Origin: Sinisalibacter lacisalsi
GTDB lineage: Bacteria; Pseudomonadota; Alphaproteobacteria; Rhodobacterales; Rhodobacteraceae
Length of the DNA stretch: 64,000 nt
Reading direction: 5' to 3'
Assembly: GCF_014640115.1 (NCBI RefSeq)
Contig: NZ_BMGI01000005.1
Coordinates: 186,001 to 250,000 of the forward strand
Positions 1 to 8,083 of this stretch are shown here, piece after piece (positions within the stretch are counted from its first letter, which is position 1; each line of letters begins with the position of its first letter). A program made the position numbers and the translations under genes. The notes beneath the pieces were generated by a model, which was not told where the DNA came from, made no database searches, and saw only the letters and a list, made by a program, of their open reading frames with translations.

Positions 1-4
1 CGAC

Positions 5-50
5 GCGGGGGCTCTGCCCCCGCACCCCCGAGGTATTTGGGCCAGGATGA
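5..50. repeat. Intergenic hairpin plus conserved tail, Rhodobacteraceae-type repeat
   Basis: An 8-bp perfect stem (5-12 with 16-23, loop TCT) is followed directly by a C-rich tract and the string GAGGTATTTGGGCCAGGATG. From memory, this combination of GC hairpin, CCCCCGAGGTATTT and a purine-rich end recurs in many intergenic regions of Rhodobacteraceae, so I call it a dispersed intergenic element. It may be the end of a transcript from before the window. I see no second copy in this window. The rest of 1-126 holds nothing else I can name. Confidence 0.45.
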
Positions 51-126
51 AGAGCAAACAGCCCCCCTTGCCGGTCTTTCCGGGCTCGGCTAGTCTGCAC
101 GCGAAATTTGATCAAATTGGTGCATC

Positions 127-804
127 ATGCGGATCGGCATCCTTCAGCCCGGCCACGCCCCCGACGAAGTTCGCGGCGACCTGGGCGACTATGCAGACAT
201 GTTCGAGCGGCTGCTCGCGGGCCAGGATTTCAGCTTCAGGCGCTGGGACGTGGTCGACAATATCTTCCCCGAAGGCCCGGACGAGGCCGATGCCTGGCTC
301 ATCACCGGCTCGCGCCACGGCGTGTACGAGCCTCACCCCTGGCTGCCACGCCTCGAAGAGCTGGTGCGCGAGATCGTGGCCTCGGGCAAGCCGCTGGTCG
401 GGGTCTGCTTCGGCCACCAGGTGATCGCCCAGGCGCTCGGTGGCAAGGTCGAGAAATTCGCGGGCGGCTGGGCCGTGGGGCCGCAGGACTATGATTTCGG
501 CGACGCCCGGCTCGCGCTCAACGCCTGGCACCAGGACCAGGTGGTCGAGCTTCCGCCGGGCGCGCAGGTGATCGCCTCGAACGACTTCTGCCGCTACGCC
601 GCGCTGGTGATCGGGGAGAACGTGCTCACGATCCAGCCGCACCCGGAGTTCACCGCCGAGATGATCGCCGGGCTGATCGACCACCGCGCCGCCAAGGTGC
701 CCGAGGCCCTCGTCGCCAAGGCGCGCGCGGACCTCGGCAGCAAGACCGACAACGCCGAACTTGGCCGCCGGATGGCCGATTTCCTGCGAAAAGGAGCCAA
801 GTGA
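127..804 (+). CDS. Type 1 glutamine amidotransferase domain protein
   Basis: This 225-residue protein is a stand-alone class I amidotransferase fold. The nucleophile elbow GVCFGHQ (Cys near residue 98) and the distal catalytic His in QPHPEF (near residue 177) are both visible, so it should hydrolyse a glutamine or gamma-glutamyl amide bond. No synthetase domain is attached. The stop codon overlaps the start of the downstream glutamine-synthetase-like gene (TGATG), so the two are probably translationally coupled. Together they suggest gamma-glutamylation and de-glutamylation of an amine. That pathway role is inferred; the fold and active site are seen. Confidence 0.8.
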   Translation: MRIGILQPGHAPDEVRGDLGDYADMFERLLAGQDFSFRRWDVVDNIFPEGPDEADAWLITGSRHGVYEPHPWLPRLEELVREIVASGKPLVGVCFGHQVIAQALGGKVEKFAGGWAVGPQDYDFGDARLALNAWHQDQVVELPPGAQVIASNDFCRYAALVIGENVLTIQPHPEFTAEMIAGLIDHRAAKVPEALVAKARADLGSKTDNAELGRRMADFLRKGAK

Positions 805-2168
805 TGGCCAAGACTGACTGGACCGACGCCCTGCCCGAAGCCGCCCGGGCCTATCTCGAGGGCAAGCGGCTCGACGAGGTGGAATGCGTGATCTCGGATT
901 TCCCCGGCATCGCCCGGGGCAAGGCGGTGCCGGCCGCGAAGTTCGCCCGGCAATCCTCCTTCCACCTGCCCGAATCGATCTTCTTCCAGACCATCACCGG
1001 TGACTGGTCGGACGACGCCGCCGAAGAGGGCTTCGTCGAGCGCGACATGATCCTCAAGCCCGACATGGAAACCGCCACCGCCGCGCCCTGGACGGCGGAC
1101 TGGACGCTGCAGGTGATCCACGACGCCTACGACCGCAGCGGCGCGCCGATCCCGCTCGCCCCGCGCAACGTGCTCAAGCGGATCGTGGCGCTCTACCACG
1201 CGCAGGGCTGGGAGCCGGTGGTGGCGCCGGAGATGGAATTCTACCTCGTCGCCCGCAACATCGACCCGGCCAAGCAGATCGAGCCGATGATGGGCCGCTC
1301 GGGCCGCCCGGCAGCCGCGCGCCAGGCCTATTCGCTCACCGCGGTGGACGAGTTCGGCCCGGTGATCGACGACATCTACGATTTCGCCGAGGCCCAGGGC
1401 TTCGAGATCGACGGCATCACCCAGGAAGGCGGCGCCGGCCAGCTCGAGATCAACCTGCGCCACGGCGACCCGGTGAAGCTCGCCGACGAGGTGTTCTACT
1501 TCAAGCGGCTGATCCGCGAGGCGGCGCTGCGCCACGATTGCTTCGCCACCTTCATGGCCAAACCGATCGGCGACGAGCCCGGGTCGGCGATGCACATCCA
1601 CCACTCGATCATCGACACCCAGACCGGGCACAACATCTTCTCCGGCCCCCAGGGCGGCGATACCGATGCCTTCTTCCACTTCATCGGCGGGCTGCAATAC
1701 CACCTGCCCTCGGTGATCGCCCTGCTCGCGCCTTACGTGAACTCCTACCGGCGCTACGTGCGCGACTACGCCGCGCCGATCAACCTCGAATGGGGCCGCG
1801 ACAACCGCACCACCGGCATTCGCATCCCGCTTTCGGGGCCGGAAAGCCGCCGGATCGAGAACCGGCTCGCCGGGATGGACGCCAACCCCTACCTCGCGAT
1901 CGCGGCGAGCCTTGCCGCCGGCTATCTCGGGCTGATCGAGGAGCGCCGCCCCGAGCCGCAGTTCCGCGGCGACGCCTATGACAGCGACGAGGGCATCCCC
2001 CGCGATCTTGCCGCGGCGCTCGACGTGCTCGAAGGCGCCAGCGCGATGACGGAGTTGCTCAGCCCCGAATTCGTTCATGTCTACACCGCGATCAAGCGCG
2101 CGGAACATGCCGAATTTCTCGGTGTCATCAGCCCGTGGGAACGCGAGCATCTGCTGCTCAACGTCTGA
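804..2168 (+). CDS. Glutamine synthetase-like ligase (gamma-glutamyl-amine synthetase type)
   Basis: A 454-residue protein of the glutamine synthetase superfamily. It has the N-terminal beta-grasp part (VISDFPGIARGKAV), the metal-binding EMEF motif, GQLEINLRHGDP, the ATP-site string GSAMHIHHS and the C-terminal NRTTGIRIP segment. The pattern is closer to PuuA/GlnT-type gamma-glutamyl-amine ligases than to GlnA. Two in-frame starts are possible, GTG at 801 and ATG at 804; I chose ATG because it forms the usual TGATG overlap with the amidotransferase gene. The likely reaction is ATP-dependent joining of glutamate to an amine such as putrescine or ethanolamine. The substrate cannot be read from the sequence. 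Confidence 0.8.
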   Translation: MAKTDWTDALPEAARAYLEGKRLDEVECVISDFPGIARGKAVPAAKFARQSSFHLPESIFFQTITGDWSDDAAEEGFVERDMILKPDMETATAAPWTADWTLQVIHDAYDRSGAPIPLAPRNVLKRIVALYHAQGWEPVVAPEMEFYLVARNIDPAKQIEPMMGRSGRPAAARQAYSLTAVDEFGPVIDDIYDFAEAQGFEIDGITQEGGAGQLEINLRHGDPVKLADEVFYFKRLIREAALRHDCFATFMAKPIGDEPGSAMHIHHSIIDTQTGHNIFSGPQGGDTDAFFHFIGGLQYHLPSVIALLAPYVNSYRRYVRDYAAPINLEWGRDNRTTGIRIPLSGPESRRIENRLAGMDANPYLAIAASLAAGYLGLIEERRPEPQFRGDAYDSDEGIPRDLAAALDVLEGASAMTELLSPEFVHVYTAIKRAEHAEFLGVISPWEREHLLLNV

Positions 2169-2255
2169 CTGTTACAAAACGCTGTCGCGGACGCCACAAT
2201 CCTGTTACGGTTTTCCCGAAAAAGGAATTCGGAAAAACCGAAAAGGGAGAGACCC

Positions 2256-3476
2256 ATGGCGCTGGCACCGAACGTCTACGACGCCGAACCGATCCCCGAG
2301 GCGGCACGCGCCGAGATCGACCGTTTGCTCGCCTCCGGCGACCTGTTTCGCTACACCGCGCCCGAGGATGCCCCGGTAGCGCTGCTGGAGCGCGAATTCG
2401 CCGACGCGCTGGGGGTGAAATACGCGCTGGCGGTGGCCTCCTGCTCGGCGGCGCTGTTTCTGGCCCTGAAGGCGCTGGATCTGCCGCGCGATGCGCGCGT
2501 TCTGGTCCCGGCCTTCACCTTCGCGGCCGTGCCTTCGGCGGTGGTGCATGCCGATTGCGTGCCGGTGCTGGTGGAGGTGGGTGAGAACTACCGCATCGAC
2601 ATGGCCGACTTCGAGGCCAAGCTCACCGACGACATCGAAGCCGTCATCATCAGCCACATGCGCGGCCACACCTCCGACATGGATGCGATCATGGCGCTGT
2701 GCGACGCGCGCGGCGTGCCGGTGGTAGAAGATGCCGCCCACAGCCTCGGCACGCTCTGGAACGGCCGCAAGATCGGCACCATCGGCAAGATCGGCGCCTT
2801 CTCGTTCCAGTCCTACAAGATGCTCAACGCCGGCGAGGGCGGCATCCTGGTGAGCGATGACGCCGAGGTGATCGCCCGCGCGGTGATCATGTCGGGCGCC
2901 TACGAGCACAACTGGAAAAAGCACAAGGGGCCGCAGGGGCAGAACTCGGCGGAACTGGCCGATGCCTTCGCGCGCTGGCAGAACCGGCTGCCGCTCTACA
3001 ACACCCGGATGTCGAACCTCTCGGCCGCCGTGGTACGCCCGCAGATCGGCGAGCTTGCGCGCCGGGTGCGCGACGGCCTCGCCAACCACGACCATGTCGC
3101 GGCGCGGCTGAACTCCAGCCCCTGGATCGAGGTGCCGCCGCCGCTCGGCCCCGAAACCCGCGCGCCCGATTCGATCCAGTTCAACCTCGTCGGCATGACC
3201 GATGACGAGGTGGGGTTGTTTCAGGCGATCGCGCGCGAGCGCGGCGTGAGCGTTCAGGTGTTCGGCCTGTCGCAGGACAACGCGCGTGCCTTCTGGAACT
3301 GGCAGTTCCTGCCGGAAGATCCGGGGCCGCTGCCGATGACCCGCGCCATGCTGACGCGCGCCTGCGACACCCGCCTGCCGGTGCGGCTGCAGCGGCCGGA
3401 ACTTGATTTCATCGCCGAAACGCTGCTGGGTGCGGCGGAAGGCGTGAAGGGCGCGGCGCGGGCCTACGGCACCTGA
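2256..3476 (+). CDS. DegT/DnrJ/EryC1/StrS-family PLP aminotransferase
   Basis: A 406-residue fold type I aminotransferase of the sugar aminotransferase family. The cofactor-binding VEDAAHSLG (residues 157-165) and the PLP lysine K188 in FSFQSYKML, followed by NAGEGG, are intact. Members usually transaminate nucleotide-linked keto-sugars, but some act on other ketones. No sugar-nucleotide genes lie nearby. The neighbours are glutamate/amine enzymes 88 bp upstream, so a role in amine metabolism is possible. A ribosome site (GGGAGAG) precedes the ATG. It converges on phaZ with an 17-bp gap and no clear terminator hairpin. Confidence 0.8.
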   Translation: MALAPNVYDAEPIPEAARAEIDRLLASGDLFRYTAPEDAPVALLEREFADALGVKYALAVASCSAALFLALKALDLPRDARVLVPAFTFAAVPSAVVHADCVPVLVEVGENYRIDMADFEAKLTDDIEAVIISHMRGHTSDMDAIMALCDARGVPVVEDAAHSLGTLWNGRKIGTIGKIGAFSFQSYKMLNAGEGGILVSDDAEVIARAVIMSGAYEHNWKKHKGPQGQNSAELADAFARWQNRLPLYNTRMSNLSAAVVRPQIGELARRVRDGLANHDHVAARLNSSPWIEVPPPLGPETRAPDSIQFNLVGMTDDEVGLFQAIARERGVSVQVFGLSQDNARAFWNWQFLPEDPGPLPMTRAMLTRACDTRLPVRLQRPELDFIAETLLGAAEGVKGAARAYGT

Positions 3477-3493
3477 GAGGCGCGCGCCCCGGC

Positions 3494-4795
3494 TCAGACC
3501 GCTTTCAGCGCGGGCTTGCCGGCCTTCGTCTTGCCGCGCTTCTTGCGCGCCTGCGCGGCGTGGGCGCCGGCGTTCTGGTCGATGAACTCCAGCACCAGCG
3601 GGCGGATGTGGTTGCGCCACGACTTGCCGGCGAAGATCCCGTAATGGCCCGCGCCGATCTCGATGTAACCCGCCTTCATCTCGTCGGGCACCCCGGTGCA
3701 GAGCGGCAGCGCGGCGGCGCATTGGCCGGGCGCGGTGATATCGTCCTTCGAGCCCTCCACCGTCTTGATCGCCACGTCGGTGATCTTGCCGATGTCGATC
3801 CGGTGGCCCTTCACGGTGAAGGCGTTGCGCGCGATCTCGCGGTTCTTGAAGATGCGCTCGACGGTGGTGAGGTAGAACTCCGCCGTCATGTCCATCACCG
3901 CGAGATATTCGTCGTAGAACTTGTTGTGCTTGTCGTGCTCGCCCGCCTCGCCCTTCATCACCTTGGCGATCTGGTTGGTGAAGGCGCCGGCGTGGGTTTC
4001 GGCGTTCATCGACACGAAGCCGGCCAGCTGCATGAGCCCGGGGTAGACCATCCGCCCCGCGCCCTTGTATTTGAACCCGACGCGCTGGATCGCCAGTTCC
4101 TCGAGCTGGCCCATCGTCACCCGGCGGCCGAAATCGGTGACGTCCGTGGCCGCCACATCGGGGTCGATCGGCCCGCCGATCAGGGTGAGGGTCTGCGGCT
4201 GTGCCTCCGGATCGAGTTCGGCGAGGTAGGCGGTGGCCGCGAGGGTGAGCGGCGCGGGCTGGCACACGGCGATCACGTTGATGTCGGGCCCGAGCGCGCG
4301 CATGAACTCGACGAGGTAGATCGTGTAATCCTCGATATCGAACTTGCCTTGCGAAACCGGGATGTCGCGCGCGTTGTGCCAGTCGGTGATGTAAATCTCG
4401 GCATCGGGCAGAAGCGAGTTCACCGTCGAGCGCAGGAGCGTGGCGTAGTGGCCCGACATCGGCGCGACGAGCAGCACGCGGCGCGCTTTCTCCGGCCGGC
4501 CCTGAACCTTGAAATGCACCAGGTCGCCGAACGGCCGCTCCACCAGTTTTTCCACACTCACCACGTGATCGCGGCCGTCTTCGCCGACCACCGAGTAGAT
4601 CCCCCAGTCCGGCTTGGCCACCATCCGCGCGAAGCTGCGTTCGGTCACCTCGCCCCAGGCCGCGAGCCACTGCAGCCAGGGGTTGGGCAGCGCGGCAACC
4701 GCGGGGTAGGAGCCGAAGGCCGATGCCGTCGCCCCCAGCCACTGGTTGGTGGTGCGCATCGTCTCCATCAGGTCGTAGGTCGCCATGAAGCGCAT
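3494..4795 (-). CDS. phaZ: Intracellular polyhydroxybutyrate depolymerase
   Basis: A 433-residue intracellular PHB depolymerase, which breaks down stored PHB granules in the cytoplasm. The lipase-box-like VCQPAP places a cysteine (C178) at the nucleophile position, as in the intracellular PhaZ family, in place of the serine of extracellular depolymerases. TDWHNARD and the C-terminal GHYGIFAG with the distal His also fit. The start at 4795 (MRFMATYD) has GGGAGG five to six bases upstream. An internal Met at 4786 is possible but poorly spaced. It is divergent from phaC across 108 bp. The basic C-terminus (RKKRGKTKAGK) may help granule or DNA association. Confidence 0.93.
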   Translation of the reverse strand: MRFMATYDLMETMRTTNQWLGATASAFGSYPAVAALPNPWLQWLAAWGEVTERSFARMVAKPDWGIYSVVGEDGRDHVVSVEKLVERPFGDLVHFKVQGRPEKARRVLLVAPMSGHYATLLRSTVNSLLPDAEIYITDWHNARDIPVSQGKFDIEDYTIYLVEFMRALGPDINVIAVCQPAPLTLAATAYLAELDPEAQPQTLTLIGGPIDPDVAATDVTDFGRRVTMGQLEELAIQRVGFKYKGAGRMVYPGLMQLAGFVSMNAETHAGAFTNQIAKVMKGEAGEHDKHNKFYDEYLAVMDMTAEFYLTTVERIFKNREIARNAFTVKGHRIDIGKITDVAIKTVEGSKDDITAPGQCAAALPLCTGVPDEMKAGYIEIGAGHYGIFAGKSWRNHIRPLVLEFIDQNAGAHAAQARKKRGKTKAGKPALKAV

Positions 4796-4903
4796 CTCGC
4801 TCCCTCCCTGTTGCCTTGCCGCACTCGGGTCAGATAGCCTGTCGCAAGGGAGAACCTTGCGGCGAATGCTGCGGGTGCGAAAGAATAGGGCGGAATCGGA
4901 TTT
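4796..4903. promoter_or_regulatory. phaZ-phaC divergent intergenic region
   Basis: These 108 bp must carry promoters for both phaZ and phaC. A TGC-rich stretch at 4867-4879 (TGCTGCGGGTGCG) loosely resembles the CTGC-N3-GCAG PhaR operator seen upstream of phaP, but the second half is imperfect. I do not call a -35/-10 pair here. Confidence 0.35.
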
Positions 4904-6706
4904 ATGACAACTGAAGACAGCGCGCCGCCACAGATGAGCGAAACGCTTGCCGCCAACATGGCCAAGATCGAGGCGCTTACCGCGCGGCTCGTCGCGGCCA
5001 TGGCGCACAAAAAGGCCATTCGTCCCTCCCTGCAGGGGCCAGGCCCCGAGTTCGTCGGCAAGGCCATGGGGGCCTACTGGGCCGAGATGATGGCCAACCC
5101 GACCAAGCTCTGGGAACAGCAGCTCGAATACTGGGGCAAGACGCTGGGCCACGCGATCGAGGCGCAGCAGGCGCTGCTCGACGGCAAGGGCGCGCTGGTG
5201 CCCGAGGACGAAAGCCCGCCGGACCCGCGCTTTTCCAACCCGTTGTGGCAATCCCACCCCTGGTTCAACTACCTCAAGCAGCAGTATTTCATTTCCGCCG
5301 AGGCGATGGAAAAGGCGGTCGACGAGATCGAGGGGATCGACGAGCACGACAAGGGGCGAATGCGCTACTTCACCCACCAGATCGTCGACATGATGGCGCC
5401 GACCAACTTTCTCGCCACCAACCCCGACGCGCTGGAAAAGGCGATCGAAACCGAGGGGCAATCGCTCGTCGACGGGCTGGAGAACATGATCCGCGACCTC
5501 GAGCGGCACGACGGCGAGCTGATCGTCACGCTGTCGGACCCCGATGCCTTCAAGGTCGGCGAAAACCTCGGCACCAGCGAAGGTGCCGTGGTGTTTCGCA
5601 ACCGCATGTTCGAACTGATCCAGTATGCGCCGCGCACCGACGAGGTGCACGCGATCCCGCTGGTGATCTTCCCGCCCTGGATCAACAAGTTCTACATCCT
5701 CGATCTCAAGCCCGACAACAGCCTGATCCGCTGGATCACCGAGCAGGGCTTCACCCTGTTCGTGGTCTCCTGGGTCAATCCCGATGCCTCCTATGCCGAT
5801 GTCGGGCTCGCCGACTACATCGAGGAGGGCTATCTTGAGGCCATTTCCGAGGTGAAGAAGATCACCGCGCAGGAAAAGATCAACGTGGTGGGCTACTGCA
5901 TCGCCGGCACCACGCTGGCGCTCACCCTGGCGCTGATGAAACAGCGCGGCGACGACAGCGTGAACGCCGCCACCTTCTTCACCGCGCTCACCGATTTTTC
6001 CGACCAGGGCGAGGTGGGGGTGTTTCTGGACGACGATTTCGTCGACGGGATCGAGGAGGAGGCGCGCGAAACCGGGCTGATGTCGTCGCTCTACATGAGC
6101 CGCACCTTCTCCTTCCTGCGCGCCAACGACCTGATCTACAAGCCCGCGATCCGCGCCTACATGATGGGCGAGGCGCCACCCGCCTTCGATCTGCTCTACT
6201 GGAACGGCGATGGCACCAACCTGCCCGGCAAGATGGCGGTGGAATACCTGCGCGGGCTGTGCCAGCAGGACGAGTTCGCCGGGCCCGGCGCGGGCTTTCC
6301 GCTGCTCGGCCACCGGCTCAAGATCACCGACGTGACCCTGCCGCTCTGCGCCGTGGCCTGCGAGACCGACCATATCGCGGCGTGGCGGTCGAGCTATCGG
6401 GGCATCCGCGCGATGGGGGCGGAAGACAAGACCTTCATCCTCTCCGAATCCGGCCATATCGCCGGTATCGTCAACCCGCCGTCTAAGAAGAAATACGGCC
6501 ACTACACCAACGAATCCTGGCCGGAAAACCCAGACGACTGGCGCGCGGGCGCCACGTTTCACCAGGGCACGTGGTGGTTTCGCTGGGGCGAATGGCTGGC
6601 GGCGCGCTCGGGCGAGATGGTTCCGGCCCGCACCCCCGGTGATTCGGAGCACCCGGTGCTCGCCCCGGCCCCCGGCACCTATGTCGTGGCCCGGCCAAAT
6701 ACCTGA
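4904..6706 (+). CDS. phaC: Class I poly(3-hydroxyalkanoate) synthase
   Basis: A 600-residue class I PHA synthase, which polymerises (R)-3-hydroxybutyryl-CoA into PHB at the granule surface. The alpha/beta-hydrolase core carries the synthase box GYCIAG with nucleophile C332. The other triad members are D489 (CETDHIAAW) and H518 (SESGHIAG). The family strings FPPWINKFYILDL and SWVNPD are present. Length matches class I enzymes. It is followed by phaP and phaR in the same direction. The biosynthetic partners phaA and phaB are not in this window, which is common in Rhodobacteraceae. Confidence 0.96.
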   Translation: MTTEDSAPPQMSETLAANMAKIEALTARLVAAMAHKKAIRPSLQGPGPEFVGKAMGAYWAEMMANPTKLWEQQLEYWGKTLGHAIEAQQALLDGKGALVPEDESPPDPRFSNPLWQSHPWFNYLKQQYFISAEAMEKAVDEIEGIDEHDKGRMRYFTHQIVDMMAPTNFLATNPDALEKAIETEGQSLVDGLENMIRDLERHDGELIVTLSDPDAFKVGENLGTSEGAVVFRNRMFELIQYAPRTDEVHAIPLVIFPPWINKFYILDLKPDNSLIRWITEQGFTLFVVSWVNPDASYADVGLADYIEEGYLEAISEVKKITAQEKINVVGYCIAGTTLALTLALMKQRGDDSVNAATFFTALTDFSDQGEVGVFLDDDFVDGIEEEARETGLMSSLYMSRTFSFLRANDLIYKPAIRAYMMGEAPPAFDLLYWNGDGTNLPGKMAVEYLRGLCQQDEFAGPGAGFPLLGHRLKITDVTLPLCAVACETDHIAAWRSSYRGIRAMGAEDKTFILSESGHIAGIVNPPSKKKYGHYTNESWPENPDDWRAGATFHQGTWWFRWGEWLAARSGEMVPARTPGDSEHPVLAPAPGTYVVARPNT

Positions 6707-6741
6707 TTTTCCCGGCGTTTGACGCGACGGAAACCCGGCAA

Positions 6742-6784
6742 ATGCTGCAGTGCAGAAAAAGCTTGATTTTCTGCACTGCAGCAT
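6742..6784. promoter_or_regulatory. Paired PhaR operators within a perfect 18-bp inverted repeat
   Basis: Positions 6742-6759 and 6767-6784 are exact reverse complements (18 bp) separated by 7 bp. Each arm contains CTGC-N3-GCAG (6745-6755 and 6771-6781), the operator form reported for PhaR of Rhodobacter and Paracoccus. The two operator centres are 26 bp apart. One lies just upstream of the predicted -35 element and the other inside the -35/-10 spacer, so PhaR binding should block phaP transcription. The phaR gene lies downstream. Confidence 0.85.
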
Positions 6785-6791
6785 GCATATT
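6763..6791 (+). promoter_or_regulatory. Predicted sigma-70 promoter of phaP
   Basis: TTGATT (6763-6768) and CATATT (6786-6791) are separated by 17 bp, the ideal spacing. The elements overlap the PhaR operators. Transcription would start near 6798, giving a leader of about 48 nt before the phaP ATG. Confidence 0.6.
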
Positions 6792-6845
6792 CCTTGCAGA
6801 TGCAGAATTCACCGGGCGAGGCCCGGCAAATGATTGGAGATCACC

Positions 6846-7289
6846 ATGGCGAAGACGAATGATTACACCAAGATGTTCCAGGACATGATGGGCGCGTTCC
6901 CGATGGACATGTCGGCAATGGAAGACGCCTTCAAGTCGCAGGCCGCGATGGGCGAGAAATTCTCGAAGATGGCGATCGACGCCGCCAACCAGTCAGTCGA
7001 GATCTCGACCAAGTGGACGAAAGACACGCTGGGCAAGATCGGCGAAGTCACCACCGTCAAGACCGAGGCCGCCGACTACGGCAAGGCGATGACCGATTTC
7101 GCCTCGGCCCAGGCCGAAATGGCCGCCGAGAACATGTCGGCCTTCGCCGAGGTGGCCAAGAAGGTCCAGATGGATACCGTCGAGCTGATGCTCGCCGCCG
7201 GCAAGGACATGGGCGCCGAAGCTTCGGCCGCGATGAAGAACGCGACCGATGAGGCGACCAAGGCGGCGAAGAAAGCCACCGCGAAGTAA
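6846..7289 (+). CDS. phaP: Phasin, PHB granule-associated protein
   Basis: A 147-residue phasin that coats PHB granules and controls their number and size. It is almost entirely amphipathic helix, rich in Ala, Met and Lys, and has no cysteine. The central segment (NQSVEISTKWTKDTLGKIGE) and the ADYGKAMTDFASAQAEM repeat-like helix fit the phasin family, and the tail is an Ala/Lys run (TKAAKKATAK). The ATG at 6846 has GGAGA five bases upstream; a TTG at 6834 in frame has no ribosome site. It lies between phaC and phaR and is controlled by the operator at 6742-6784. Confidence 0.93.
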   Translation: MAKTNDYTKMFQDMMGAFPMDMSAMEDAFKSQAAMGEKFSKMAIDAANQSVEISTKWTKDTLGKIGEVTTVKTEAADYGKAMTDFASAQAEMAAENMSAFAEVAKKVQMDTVELMLAAGKDMGAEASAAMKNATDEATKAAKKATAK

Positions 7290-7332
7290 GACTTCCTCCT
7301 CAGCTGGTCGCCTCCCGGCCAGCCGTCGTGAA

Positions 7333-7358
7333 GGGCGAGCCAATGGCTCGCCCTTTTT
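7333..7358 (+). terminator. Rho-independent terminator after phaP
   Basis: A perfect 9-bp GC-rich stem (7333-7341 with 7345-7353), an AAT loop and five T residues. It would separate the abundant phaP message from phaR. Confidence 0.9.
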
Positions 7359-7477
7359 CCTTGCGCGCGCCCTTCCCGGCCGCGCAAGCGATGGGGTGCT
7401 TGCTTTTCGTTTCAGCCGTAACGTAGGGTTGTTTCTGCAACGGCGAAGAGCCGCGACCAACGAGGGAGGACGCCCGA

Positions 7478-8041
7478 GTGGCAAAGGACAGCGACACGCT
7501 TCTGATCAAGCGCTATGCCAGCCGAAGGCTCTACAACACCGAAACGTCGGATTACGTGACGCTCGACGATATCGCGGGCTTCATCCGCGACGGCCGCGAA
7601 GTGCAGATCATCGACCTCAAATCCGGCGACGATCTCACCCGGCAATACCTGCTGCAGATCATCGCCGAACACGAGAGCCGGGGCGAAAGCGTGCTGCCGA
7701 TCGACGTGCTCACCGACCTGGTGCGCTCCTACACGACGCAGGCGCAAAGCGTGGTGCCGCAATTCCTCGCCGCCTCCTTCGAGATGCTGCGCGAGGGCCA
7801 GTCGAAGATGATGGAGAACATCGGCCAGATCCCCAACCCGATGGCTGGCATGCCCGGCTTCGAGGCGATGCAGGCGCAGCAACAGGCCTTTCTCAAGGCG
7901 ATGATGCAGGGCTGGGGCAACGCCGGGTCGGAGGCCGTGCAAGACGAGGGCGAGGCGCCGGCGAAGGCCGACAAGGAGGCCGAGCTCGACGCGATCAAGA
8001 AGCAACTCGCCGAGCTGCAGGCAAAGCTCTCGGGGCTGTAA
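7478..8041 (+). CDS. phaR: Polyhydroxyalkanoate synthesis repressor
   Basis: A 187-residue PhaR repressor. The N-terminal PHB/PHA accumulation regulator DNA-binding domain is recognisable (IKRYASRRLYNTETSDYVTL, residues 5-24), followed by the accumulation regulator domain (DLVRSYTTQAQSVVPQFL). The C-terminus is a Lys/Glu-rich helix. PhaR binds both DNA and PHB, releasing its operators when the polymer appears. GTG start at 7478 with GGGAGGA 7 bases before it. The phaP operator upstream is its obvious target. An imperfect TTGTTTCTGCAA at 7429-7440 in its own leader may allow autoregulation. Confidence 0.94.
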   Translation: MAKDSDTLLIKRYASRRLYNTETSDYVTLDDIAGFIRDGREVQIIDLKSGDDLTRQYLLQIIAEHESRGESVLPIDVLTDLVRSYTTQAQSVVPQFLAASFEMLREGQSKMMENIGQIPNPMAGMPGFEAMQAQQQAFLKAMMQGWGNAGSEAVQDEGEAPAKADKEAELDAIKKQLAELQAKLSGL

Positions 8042-8083
8042 CCGCCCGGACAACGCCCGCCGGAGGCGCGAAAGGCCAGCGAC

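Noticed and set aside
594-2150. Long minus-strand open frame (518 codons) opposite the glutamine-synthetase-like gene
   Set aside because: High-GC shadow frame; the plus-strand protein has all family motifs and the opposite product is Arg/Val/Gly-rich with no domain.
3494-6784. 1096-codon minus-strand frame that would fuse phaZ to an N-terminal extension across phaC
   Set aside because: The part upstream of 4795 runs antisense to phaC and has no domain; phaZ has its own ribosome site at its usual start.
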